Positions 1 through 5,828 of a stretch of 8,847 nt of DNA are shown here, piece by piece. The notes below the pieces were generated by a model. It was not told the origin of the DNA and ran no database searches. It worked only from the letters and a program-made list of their open reading frames with translations. This DNA comes from Clostridiales bacterium (lineage in GTDB: Bacteria; Bacillota; Clostridia; Oscillospirales; Acutalibacteraceae), in the NCBI GenBank assembly GCA_014799585.1, contig JAAVHU010000015.1:1-8847 (forward strand). Direction: 5' to 3'. Made by a program: the position numbers and the translations under genes. Each line of letters starts with the position of its first letter. The stretch's first letter is position 1.

Positions 1-1028
1 AAACTATTTTTATAACAGGTCATACAGGATTTAAAGGAAGCTGGATGTGCAAAGTCCTTACTTCTCTTGGTGCAAAGGTAGTAGGGTATTCACTGGAAGC
101 TCCTACAACTCCGTCTTTGTTTGAAATAGCAAAAATTGAAAATGAAATTGTTTCAATTATCGGTGATATTCGAGATAAGGACAAACTTTGCGAGGCATTA
201 CAGCAGTATAAGCCGGAAATCGTTATTCATATGGCTGCTCAGCCTTTGGTACGTGAAAGTTATGCAGACCCTGTTTATACTTATGAAACAAATGTAATGG
301 GAACAGTAAATATTTGTGAGGCAGTGCGTCTTTGTGACAGCGTAAAATCTTTTGTTAATGTTACCACTGACAAAGTGTATCAGAATAATGAATGGGAATA
401 CGGCTATCGTGAAACAGATAGATTAAACGGTTATGATCCTTATTCAAACTCAAAAAGCTGCTCTGAATTAGTTACTTCTTCTTATATTAATTCATTTTTT
501 AATCATAAGGATATTGCAGTTTCAACTTGCAGAGCAGGTAATGTTATAGGCGGCGGAGATTTTGCAAAGGATAGAATAATTCCTGATTGTGTTAGAGCAA
601 TGGAGAGCAATTCCGAAATTATTGTTAGAAATCCTTATTCAACAAGACCATACCAACACGTTCTTGAACCTGTTGTTGCATATTTAATTCTTGCTGCTGA
701 ACAATATAAAAATAAAGAGCTTGCAGGAAACTATAATATCGGTCCTGATGAGTGCGATTGTGTAAGCACAGGCGCTTTGGTTGACCTGTTTTGCAGTAAA
801 TGGGGCGATGGTGCAACTTGGAAAAATGTTGCAGAAAAAAATGCTCCGCATGAAGCGAACTTTTTGAAACTTGATTGTTCAAAAATTAAAGCTGTTTTAG
901 GTTGGAAACCAAAATGGCATATAACTGATGCTGTTGAGAAAATTGCTGAATGGAGCAAGATTTATCTTAGCGGTAACGATATTTCTGAGGTTATGGATAA
1001 GCAGATAAAGGAGTATTTGAACGTATGA
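1..1028 (+). CDS. rfbG: CDP-glucose 4,6-dehydratase, 5'-truncated by window edge
   Basis: Converts CDP-D-glucose to CDP-4-keto-6-deoxy-D-glucose, the first committed step to CDP-linked 6-deoxy and 3,6-dideoxy sugars of surface glycans (cytoplasmic, NAD-dependent, extended SDR family). The first complete codon is at position 3 and reads TIFITGHTGFKGSW, the Rossmann GxxGxxG region with the GHTGFKGSW signature of this enzyme. The in-frame ATG at 45 is therefore internal, and only a short N-terminus is missing (341 residues seen; the family is about 360). Numbering from the first visible residue, the active site shows NVTTDKVY (T122, D123, K124) and DPYSNSK (Y147, K151). Downstream are RAGNVIGGGDF and the family-typical RPYQHVLEP. 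It ends in an ATGA overlap with the next gene. The usual partner RfbF (glucose-1-phosphate cytidylyltransferase) is not in the window and probably lies upstream. I am confident of the family; the final sugar is not determined. Confidence 0.93.
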   Translation, partial: TIFITGHTGFKGSWMCKVLTSLGAKVVGYSLEAPTTPSLFEIAKIENEIVSIIGDIRDKDKLCEALQQYKPEIVIHMAAQPLVRESYADPVYTYETNVMGTVNICEAVRLCDSVKSFVNVTTDKVYQNNEWEYGYRETDRLNGYDPYSNSKSCSELVTSSYINSFFNHKDIAVSTCRAGNVIGGGDFAKDRIIPDCVRAMESNSEIIVRNPYSTRPYQHVLEPVVAYLILAAEQYKNKELAGNYNIGPDECDCVSTGALVDLFCSKWGDGATWKNVAEKNAPHEANFLKLDCSKIKAVLGWKPKWHITDAVEKIAEWSKIYLSGNDISEVMDKQIKEYLNV

Positions 1029-1936
1029 AAAAAGCATTAGTTACAGGTGCAAATGGATTTGTCGGCAGTGCATTGGTTAGTGAATTGCTTAAGAACGGTG
1101 TTGAAGTTGTTGCACTTGACAGAGATGGATGCAATAACAATATTCCTATAGATGCAAAATTTGTAGCACATGAATTGTCTGAAAGTTCAAATCTTTCACA
1201 AATCATTGTTGATAGAGATATTGATGTGTTTTATCATTTTGCGTGGGCAGGTTCGGCTGGACCGGGTCGTGCCGATGTAAGCCTTCAGTTAAATAATGCT
1301 AAGTGGACCGTAGATTGTCTGCGTGCTGCAAAAGAGCTTGGCTGTAAAAAATTTGTTTGTGCAGGTTCAATTATGGAGCACGAAACAATTTCTGCTGCAT
1401 ATAAGCAGGATAACAAACCCGGTTTAGGATATATATACGGCAGTGGTAAGTTAGTTGCTCATACCATTTGTTCCAGTGTTGCTGCAGATATCGGAATTGA
1501 TTTAGTTTGGGCAAAGATTACGAATGCTTATGGAGTTGGCGAGCTTTCTCCAAGATTTATAAACACTACAATAAGAAAAATCATTCACGATGAGCCTCTT
1601 GAATTTACTTCGGGAACGCAGAATTATGATTTTGTTTATATTGATGATGTTGCAAGAGCTTTTTATTTAATTGGCGAAAACGGAAAAGCTTTCCGTCATT
1701 ATATGATTGGAAGTTCAAATGCAAAACCGCTCAGAGAATTTGTTCTTGAAATGCAAAAATCACTTGCTCCTGAAAAAGAATTTAAATTTGGAGATGTTCC
1801 ATTTACAGGTGTAAGTTTGGCTCTTGAAGATTATGATTGTTCACTTACAGAAGAGGACACAGGATTTAAAGCAGAGATCTCATTCTCAGAAGGTGTTCGC
1901 AGAACTATGGAATGGCTTAAGGAGATTGAAAAGTGA
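1025..1936 (+). CDS. NAD-dependent epimerase/dehydratase family protein, probable CDP-4-keto-sugar reductase/epimerase
   Basis: A 303-residue extended SDR enzyme, probably acting on a nucleotide-linked 4-keto-6-deoxy sugar. The N-terminus MKKALVTGANGFVG carries the NAD(P)-binding GxxGxxG (G8, G11, G14). The catalytic residues appear as AGS (S115) and YGSGK (Y138, K142). Then follow ITNAYGVGELSPRF and YDFVYIDDVARAF, the usual substrate-side motifs of sugar-nucleotide epimerases. The ATG at 1025 overlaps the rfbG stop (ATGA), and AAAGGAG at 1007-1013 lies 11 nt upstream, so the start is well supported. It sits between a CDP-glucose dehydratase and an RmlC-type epimerase, so a 4-ketoreductase giving the final CDP-6-deoxyhexose is the best guess (by analogy with RmlD or the CDP-abequose/paratose synthases). 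A 4-epimerase is the main alternative. The exact reaction cannot be read from the sequence. Confidence 0.88.
   Translation: MKKALVTGANGFVGSALVSELLKNGVEVVALDRDGCNNNIPIDAKFVAHELSESSNLSQIIVDRDIDVFYHFAWAGSAGPGRADVSLQLNNAKWTVDCLRAAKELGCKKFVCAGSIMEHETISAAYKQDNKPGLGYIYGSGKLVAHTICSSVAADIGIDLVWAKITNAYGVGELSPRFINTTIRKIIHDEPLEFTSGTQNYDFVYIDDVARAFYLIGENGKAFRHYMIGSSNAKPLREFVLEMQKSLAPEKEFKFGDVPFTGVSLALEDYDCSLTEEDTGFKAEISFSEGVRRTMEWLKEIEK
1919..1924 (+). promoter_or_regulatory. Ribosome binding site fixing a GTG start
   Basis: AAGGAG lies inside the end of the upstream epimerase gene, 8 nt before the GTG at 1933. It decides the start of the sugar 3,5-epimerase gene, which has no nearby ATG. The GTG overlaps the upstream stop as GTGA, the usual layout for coupled translation. 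Confidence 0.8.
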
Positions 1937-2511
1937 TACAGAAATTTGAATTTAAAGAAACAGAAATTAAAGACCTTTTTGAAATTACCCCTTTTAATGC
2001 CGATGATATTCGCGGATGTTTTACAAAGGATTACTCTAAAGAAGTTTTTGAAGCAAACGGAATTGAACATAATCTTTCTGAGGTGTTTTATACAACAAGC
2101 CATAAAGGCGTTATTCGTGCGCTTCATTTTCAGCGTGAAAAGCATCAGCCAAAGCTTGTACGCTGCATTTATGGTCATGTATATGATGTTGTTGTTGACC
2201 TTAGAAAAGATAGTCCTACTTTTAAGAAATGGCTTGCTTTTGATCTCATCGGAGAAAAGCATAATGAAATATTAGTGCCTGCAGGCTGTGCGCACGGCTA
2301 TCTTGTTTTGGAAGAAAACAGTATTGTTTCTTATAAATGTGCAGAAAAGTTCTATGGTGAATATGACGATGGAATTTTGTGGGACGATGCGGATATTGGC
2401 GTTGAATGGGGATTAGACCGTGTTGGCGGAATTGAGAATGTTATCCTTGCTGAAAAAGATTTAACTCTTCAAAGTTTTAAAGAATTTATGGATAACTACG
2501 GAGGATTTTAA
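1933..2511 (+). CDS. dTDP-4-dehydrorhamnose 3,5-epimerase family protein (RmlC-like), probable CDP-4-keto-6-deoxyhexose epimerase
   Basis: A 192-residue cupin-fold epimerase of the RmlC/RfbC family, which inverts C3 and/or C5 of nucleotide-linked 4-keto-6-deoxy sugars. Visible family motifs are GVIRALHFQ (H65, the likely catalytic base; RmlC usually has RGLH), KLVRCIYGHVYDVVVDLRKDSPTF, PAGCAHGYLV (H121), a Tyr in SYKCAE (Y134), and LWDDADIGVEW with the conserved Asp pair D151/D152. Its length is normal for the family. The start is a GTG (GTGA overlap) with a good Shine-Dalgarno. Because its neighbour makes a CDP-4-keto-6-deoxy sugar and no rmlA, rmlB or rmlD is present, the substrate is more probably CDP-linked than dTDP-linked. 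That is inference from context, so I give no symbol. If the operon proves to be a rhamnose operon upstream, this would be rfbC. Confidence 0.88.
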   Translation: MIQKFEFKETEIKDLFEITPFNADDIRGCFTKDYSKEVFEANGIEHNLSEVFYTTSHKGVIRALHFQREKHQPKLVRCIYGHVYDVVVDLRKDSPTFKKWLAFDLIGEKHNEILVPAGCAHGYLVLEENSIVSYKCAEKFYGEYDDGILWDDADIGVEWGLDRVGGIENVILAEKDLTLQSFKEFMDNYGGF

Positions 2512-3665
2512 TGGAGAATTTTGAGTATGATGCTTTAATTGTCGGCTGTGGATTGTCCGGCTCAGTTTTAGCGCGTCATTTTGCTGAAAATTTAAATAAA
2601 AAGGTGCTCATTATTGACCGAAGAGATCATATTGCCGGTAATATGTATGATTATAAGGACGAAAATGGTATCCTCGTTCAAAAATATGGTCCTCATACTT
2701 TTCATACGAACAATGATGAAGTAAGCGAATATTTTAAAAAGTATTCCGAATGCACTCCTTATGAATTGAAATGTATGGTTAAAATGAATGGTAAGTTTAC
2801 ACCTTCTCCGTTTAACCTGCAAACAATAGATGATTATTATTCAGAAGAGGATGCTGCAGAATTAAAGAAGCATATACAAGAGATTTACGGTGATGCTAAA
2901 AAAACAACTATCGTTGAAATGCTTCAATCCAAAGACAAAGTAATAAAGGAATATGCTGAATTTCTTTACAAAAATGATTACAGTCTATATACAGCTAAGC
3001 AATGGGGCATATCACCTGAAGAGATAGACGTTAGTGTACTTAAGCGTGTTCCTGTATTATTTTCATATAAAAAAGGATATTTTGATGATAAATTTCAGGT
3101 TATGCCTAAAGAAAGTTTTACTGCTTTTTTCAAAAATTTATTAAATCACGCGAATATTACTGTAAAACTGAACACGCCTGCTGAATCATTATTAAAACTT
3201 GAAAATGATGTGATTTATATTAATGGAGAGAAGGCTGACATACCTGTTGTATATACAGGAGCAATCGATGAATTGCTTGGGTTCCGTTATGGCGAACTCC
3301 CGTATCGTTCTCTTCGTTTTGAATATAAAACAGTTGATTGTGACAGTTATCAGGATGCACCTATTGTCGCTTATCCTCAGGAAAAAGATTTTACAAGAAT
3401 TACGGAGTATACAAAGTTACCAGTTCAGAAAACGAATGGTAAAACTGTTATCGCAATTGAATATCCGTTGCAGTATTCAGTTGATAAGAATTGCGAGCCA
3501 TATTATCCGATTTTAACTGAGGAAAGTATGAATACTTATATTCGTTACCGCAAGGATGCTGATAAGATTGAAAATTTGATTTTATGCGGAAGATTAGCAG
3601 ATTTTAAGTATTATAATATGGATCAAGCTTTAGAAAATGCATTAAAAGTTTGCACAGAAATTTAA
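2511..3665 (+). CDS. glf: UDP-galactopyranose mutase
   Basis: A flavoenzyme that interconverts UDP-galactopyranose and UDP-galactofuranose, supplying Galf for surface polysaccharide. The protein has 384 residues, full length for bacterial Glf. The N-terminus has the FAD dinucleotide fold (GCGLSG, residues 12-17), then IDRRDHIAGNMYD and YGPHTFHT, both strong Glf signatures. W165 in AKQWG fits the substrate-stacking Trp of the family, and R179 (LKRVP) and R296 (DFTRITEY) are candidates for the two conserved arginines that bind the diphosphate. The C-terminus has CGRLADFKYYNMDQAL, the typical last FAD-contact helix. The ATG overlaps the previous stop by one base (TAATG), with GGAGG at 2500-2504, 6 nt upstream. 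It is the last gene of the polysaccharide operon, and a terminator follows 26 bp after the stop. Identification is near certain. Confidence 0.97.
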   Translation: MENFEYDALIVGCGLSGSVLARHFAENLNKKVLIIDRRDHIAGNMYDYKDENGILVQKYGPHTFHTNNDEVSEYFKKYSECTPYELKCMVKMNGKFTPSPFNLQTIDDYYSEEDAAELKKHIQEIYGDAKKTTIVEMLQSKDKVIKEYAEFLYKNDYSLYTAKQWGISPEEIDVSVLKRVPVLFSYKKGYFDDKFQVMPKESFTAFFKNLLNHANITVKLNTPAESLLKLENDVIYINGEKADIPVVYTGAIDELLGFRYGELPYRSLRFEYKTVDCDSYQDAPIVAYPQEKDFTRITEYTKLPVQKTNGKTVIAIEYPLQYSVDKNCEPYYPILTEESMNTYIRYRKDADKIENLILCGRLADFKYYNMDQALENALKVCTEI

Positions 3666-3691
3666 AAGAAGTAAATTTCATTTTATATCAT

Positions 3692-3727
3692 AAAACAACC
3701 CGTAATATTAAGGGTTGTTTTTGTTTT
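3692..3727 (+). terminator. Intrinsic terminator of the polysaccharide operon
   Basis: A perfect 10-bp stem (aaaacaaccc at 3692-3701, gggttgtttt at 3712-3721) with a 10-nt loop runs directly into a T-rich tail (TTTTT, G, TTTT). It starts 26 bp after the glf stop. The opposite strand has no comparable T-run, so it should act only on + strand transcription. It separates the glycan operon from the yicC operon. Confidence 0.92.
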
Positions 3728-3758
3728 GTATATAAATAACTGAACTAAACATTAAAAT

Positions 3759-3797
3759 GTTAATTTATTATGAATATTGTTAATAATGTGTTAATAA
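3759..3797 (+). repeat. Short direct repeats GTTAAT(AA) upstream of the -35 box
   Basis: GTTAATAA occurs at 3779-3786 and again at 3790-3797, and the shorter GTTAAT at 3759-3764. Start-to-start distances are 20 and 11 bp, roughly two turns and one turn of DNA, ending 4 bp before the -35 box. This could be a UP element or an activator binding array. The region is so A/T-rich that chance repeats are also likely. Confidence 0.35.
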
Positions 3798-3801
3798 ATC
3801 G

Positions 3802-3831
3802 TTGACCTACACAATTGATAAGTAGTATAAT
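3802..3831 (+). promoter_or_regulatory. Sigma-A-type promoter for the yicC-remA-gmk-rpoZ-priA-def-fmt operon
   Basis: A -35 box TTGACC (3802-3807, five of six consensus bases) and a perfect -10 box TATAAT (3826-3831) are separated by 18 bp. Transcription should begin near A3838, giving a leader of about 54 nt before the yicC ATG. It is the only strong promoter I see in the window, and no terminator appears between it and the right edge. It therefore probably drives the whole downstream operon. Confidence 0.85.
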
Positions 3832-3839
3832 TTTTCCAA

Positions 3840-3868
3840 TGAAAAACTGAACAAGTAAGAGTTTTTCA
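3840..3868 (+). promoter_or_regulatory. Leader hairpin in the yicC 5' UTR
   Basis: A perfect 9-bp inverted repeat (tgaaaaact at 3840-3848, agtttttca at 3860-3868) with an 11-nt loop forms at the very start of the predicted transcript. No T-run follows, so it is not a terminator. It ends 9 nt before the GGAGA ribosome binding site (3878-3882). A 5' stabilising stem-loop or a small regulator-binding hairpin would fit; the function is unknown. Confidence 0.5.
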
Positions 3869-3891
3869 AATAATTTTGGAGAATTTTAAAT

Positions 3892-4770
3892 ATGATTAAA
3901 TCAATGACAGGTTTTGGCAGGGAAACTGCCGAGGCAAACGGTTATGTGATTACCGTTGAATTAAAATCTGTGAACCACAGATACTTTGAGTTTAATTGCA
4001 GACTGCCAAGGCAATATGGATTTCTTGAAGAAAAGTTAAAATCCTTTGTAAATTCAAAAGTTGCAAGAGGTAAGGTTGACTGCTTTGTTACAATTGAAGC
4101 ATTAAACACGGATAATGCAGAAGTTGTTATTAACCACACACTTGCTTCTGCATATGTTAAAGCATTAAAAGAGCTTTCAAATGAATATGGTTTAAGAGAG
4201 GATTTCGGAACTGTTTCCATTTCTCATTTTCCTGAAGTGCTTGTGCTTAAGAAAGCAGAAGAGGATGAAGAAAGACTTTGGAATGATGTTAAGGCAGTTG
4301 CTGAAAAGGCTGTTGATAAATTCATTGCAATGCGTGAAAAAGAAGGCATAAAAATGAAGGAAGACATTTATTCAAGAGGTCAGTTCATTCTTGATTGTGT
4401 TTCTTTTGTTGAAGAGCGTTCTCCCGAAACGGTTAAAGAGTATAACGATAAGTTAGTTGCCCGTGTGCACGAACTTCTTGGTGACATTTCACTTGATGAA
4501 AACAGAGTTTTGCAGGAAGTTGCTGTTTATGCAGACAAGGTTGCCGTTGCAGAAGAAACAGTAAGGCTTCGTTCTCATATTGAACAGCTTAACAGTTTTC
4601 TTGAAAGCAAAGAAGCAGTTGGAAGAAAAATGGATTTTCTTGTTCAGGAAATTAACCGCGAGGCAAACACAATCGGTTCTAAAGCAAATGATGTTGAAAT
4701 TGCCCGCAAGGTTGTTGACATTAAAGCTGAAATCGAAAAAATCCGTGAACAGATTCAGAATATTGAATAA
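3892..4770 (+). CDS. yicC: YicC/YloC family endoribonuclease
   Basis: A 292-residue cytoplasmic protein of the YicC family; members in E. coli (YicC) and Bacillus (YloC) are reported to be endoribonucleases. The N-terminal YicC domain begins with the signature MIKSMTGFGR and continues with VELKSVNHRYFEFNCRLP (about residues 1-155). A charged, probably helical middle follows. The C-terminal DUF1732 domain (about 205-292) carries DENRVLQEVAVYADK, RLRSHIEQL and the strongly conserved INREANTIGSKANDVEI, ending in KIREQIQNIE. Length and both ends match the family. The start is supported by GGAGA at 3878-3882, 9 nt before the ATG. It is the first gene of the housekeeping operon and lies 9 bp before remA, the usual order in Firmicutes. 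The in vivo RNA targets are not evident from the sequence. Confidence 0.95.
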   Translation: MIKSMTGFGRETAEANGYVITVELKSVNHRYFEFNCRLPRQYGFLEEKLKSFVNSKVARGKVDCFVTIEALNTDNAEVVINHTLASAYVKALKELSNEYGLREDFGTVSISHFPEVLVLKKAEEDEERLWNDVKAVAEKAVDKFIAMREKEGIKMKEDIYSRGQFILDCVSFVEERSPETVKEYNDKLVARVHELLGDISLDENRVLQEVAVYADKVAVAEETVRLRSHIEQLNSFLESKEAVGRKMDFLVQEINREANTIGSKANDVEIARKVVDIKAEIEKIREQIQNIE

Positions 4771-4779
4771 GGTGATACT

Positions 4780-5028
4780 ATGAATTTAGTGAATATCGGA
4801 TTTGGAAATCTTGTGAATGCAGACAGAGTTGTTTCAATCGTAAGCCCTGAATCAGCCCCTGTTAAAAGAATTGTACAGGAAGCTAAATCAAATGGTAATC
4901 TGATTGATGCCACCCATGGCAGAAAAACAATGAGCGTGATTATCACAGATTCGGATAATGTTGTTTTATCCTATATGGATTTAAAGCAGATTGCTCAAAG
5001 GTTCGGCACGGAGGTTAGTGATGAGTAA
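4780..5028 (+). CDS. remA: Extracellular matrix regulator RemA (DUF370)
   Basis: A small DNA-binding protein (82 residues). In Bacillus subtilis RemA activates the exopolysaccharide (eps) and other biofilm matrix operons and some osmoprotection genes, and it assembles as a ring that wraps DNA. The sequence NIGFGNLV followed by [14 protein letters not shown] and LIDATHGRK is diagnostic of the family. By recalled alignment to B. subtilis RemA, R18 and P29 (reported mutation sites) correspond to R16 and P27 here. The R50-R51 pair becomes R48-K49, a conservative change. The start has aAGGTGAt at 4769-4776. It lies between yicC and gmk, its standard location, and overlaps gmk by 8 nt. Whether it controls polysaccharide genes in this organism is unknown, but such an operon lies immediately upstream of its own. 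Confidence 0.95.
   Translation: MNLVNIGFGNLVNADRVVSIVSPESAPVKRIVQEAKSNGNLIDATHGRKTMSVIITDSDNVVLSYMDLKQIAQRFGTEVSDE
5010..5014 (+). promoter_or_regulatory. Ribosome binding site deciding the gmk start
   Basis: GGAGG lies inside the end of remA, 6 nt before the ATG at 5021. It supports that ATG over the in-frame TTG at 4991, which would add ten residues foreign to the family. Confidence 0.85.
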
Positions 5029-5596
5029 AAAGGGAATGATGGTTATTTTATCCGCACCAAGCGGCTGCGGAAAAGACACTGTTTTTCATGAAATATTAAA
5101 TATTAGAAATGATGTTAAAGAATCTATTTCTGCAACTACAAGGCAGCCCAGAATAGGTGAGGCTGACGGTGTAAATTATTTCTTCCTTTCAAAAGACAAA
5201 TTTGAAGAAATGATTGAGAATAATGAATTTCTTGAATATGCAAGCTACAATAACTGCTATTACGGAACTCCGAAAAAAGCGGCTATGGATATGGTTGAGC
5301 AGGGAAAAATTTGTTTTCTTATCATAGAATGCCAGGGTGCAAAAAAGGTTATGAAAAACTGCCCTGATGCAGTTTCAATCTTCCTTATGCCTCCAAGCAT
5401 TGAAACACTTGAAAAACGCCTTAAGAAACGTAATACTGATAGTGAAGAGCAAATTGCAAACAGGCTTAGAATTGCAGAAGCGGAAATCAAATCTTCATCT
5501 GTTTTTGATTATATTGTTGTGAATAACGAGCTTGAAAAAGCCGTTGATGAAATAAATGAAATATTAAATAATGAATTAGAAAAGCGTAATGCTTAA
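5021..5596 (+). CDS. gmk: Guanylate kinase
   Basis: Phosphorylates GMP to GDP with ATP, an essential step of GTP/dGTP supply and of (p)ppGpp metabolism. At 191 residues it is slightly shorter than typical Gmk (about 200). The P-loop is [10 protein letters not shown] (K18). The GMP-binding region shows [19 protein letters not shown] (R41, R44, Y53), NNEFLEYA (E72) and YYGTPK (Y81, T83). Then come IIECQGAKK (E103) and the lid region [29 protein letters not shown], all in family order. One oddity is the residue after the P-loop lysine, which is Asp (GKDT) where Gmk usually has Gly or Ser (GKGT/GKST). E103 is not odd, because B. subtilis Gmk also has Glu there. The gene overlaps remA by 8 nt and ends 19 bp before the rpoZ start. 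Confidence 0.95.
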   Translation: MSKKGMMVILSAPSGCGKDTVFHEILNIRNDVKESISATTRQPRIGEADGVNYFFLSKDKFEEMIENNEFLEYASYNNCYYGTPKKAAMDMVEQGKICFLIIECQGAKKVMKNCPDAVSIFLMPPSIETLEKRLKKRNTDSEEQIANRLRIAEAEIKSSSVFDYIVVNNELEKAVDEINEILNNELEKRNA

Positions 5597-5615
5597 TGTT
5601 AAAGGAGAAATGATT

Positions 5616-5828
5616 ATGTTTAATCCAGATTTAAAGAAAATGTTAAAAAATTGCAACAGCAGATATAGCCTTGTTGTAGGCACTGCAAAAAGAGCAAGAG
5701 AAATTCGTGATGATGCAGTTAAAAGAGATGAACTTCTTGATACAAAAACAGTTTCACTTGCAATTGACGATATTATGAATGGAAAATTTGTTGTTGATGA
5801 GCCTGAAGAGCTTAAATCAGAAAAATGA
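5616..5828 (+). CDS. rpoZ: DNA-directed RNA polymerase omega subunit
   Basis: A 70-residue omega subunit, which helps fold and assemble the beta' subunit of RNA polymerase. The diagnostic stretch is SRYSLVVGTAKRAREI (residues 15-30), followed by KTVSLAIDDIMNGKF (44-58). The family pattern is RYxLVxxxAKRAR then lAixEIxxGk. I chose the ATG at 5616 because AAAGGAG (5601-5607) lies 8 nt upstream. The in-frame ATG at 5610 is only 2 nt from that site, and the ATG at 5589 lies inside gmk and has no ribosome binding site. The protein is close in length to the usual Firmicutes omega. Its TGA overlaps the priA ATG (ATGA). In B. subtilis coaBC comes next, but here priA follows directly. Confidence 0.94.
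   Translation: MFNPDLKKMLKNCNSRYSLVVGTAKRAREIRDDAVKRDELLDTKTVSLAIDDIMNGKFVVDEPEELKSEK

Noticed and set aside
45..47. ATG as the start of the first gene
   Set aside because: The reading frame stays open to the left edge and encodes the conserved GHTGFKGSW motif before this Met, so the true start is outside the window.
1831..2262. 143-residue open frame on the minus strand
   Set aside because: It lies antisense to the well-supported RmlC-like gene and the end of the SDR gene. It has no family motifs and its low-complexity, Phe/Lys-rich composition is that of a shadow frame.
1946..2275. 109-residue open frame on the + strand inside the RmlC-like gene
   Set aside because: It is out of frame within a gene whose motifs are intact. 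Its Lys/Leu/Phe-rich product has no recognisable motif and there is no ribosome binding site.
3223..3516. 97-residue + strand frame inside glf
   Set aside because: It is a shadow of glf in another frame, and the Glf motifs on both sides are continuous.
4991..5020. TTG at 4991 as the gmk start
   Set aside because: It would add ten residues not seen in the family. The ATG at 5021 has a perfect GGAGG 6 nt upstream.
5327..5329. Glu103 of Gmk as a missing catalytic Asp
   Set aside because: B. subtilis Gmk also has Glu here (EIEVQGA, from memory), so this is ordinary variation.
5589..5615. ATG at 5589 or 5610 as the rpoZ start
   Set aside because: The first is inside gmk without a ribosome binding site. 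The second is too close (2 nt) to the AAAGGAG that fits the ATG at 5616.
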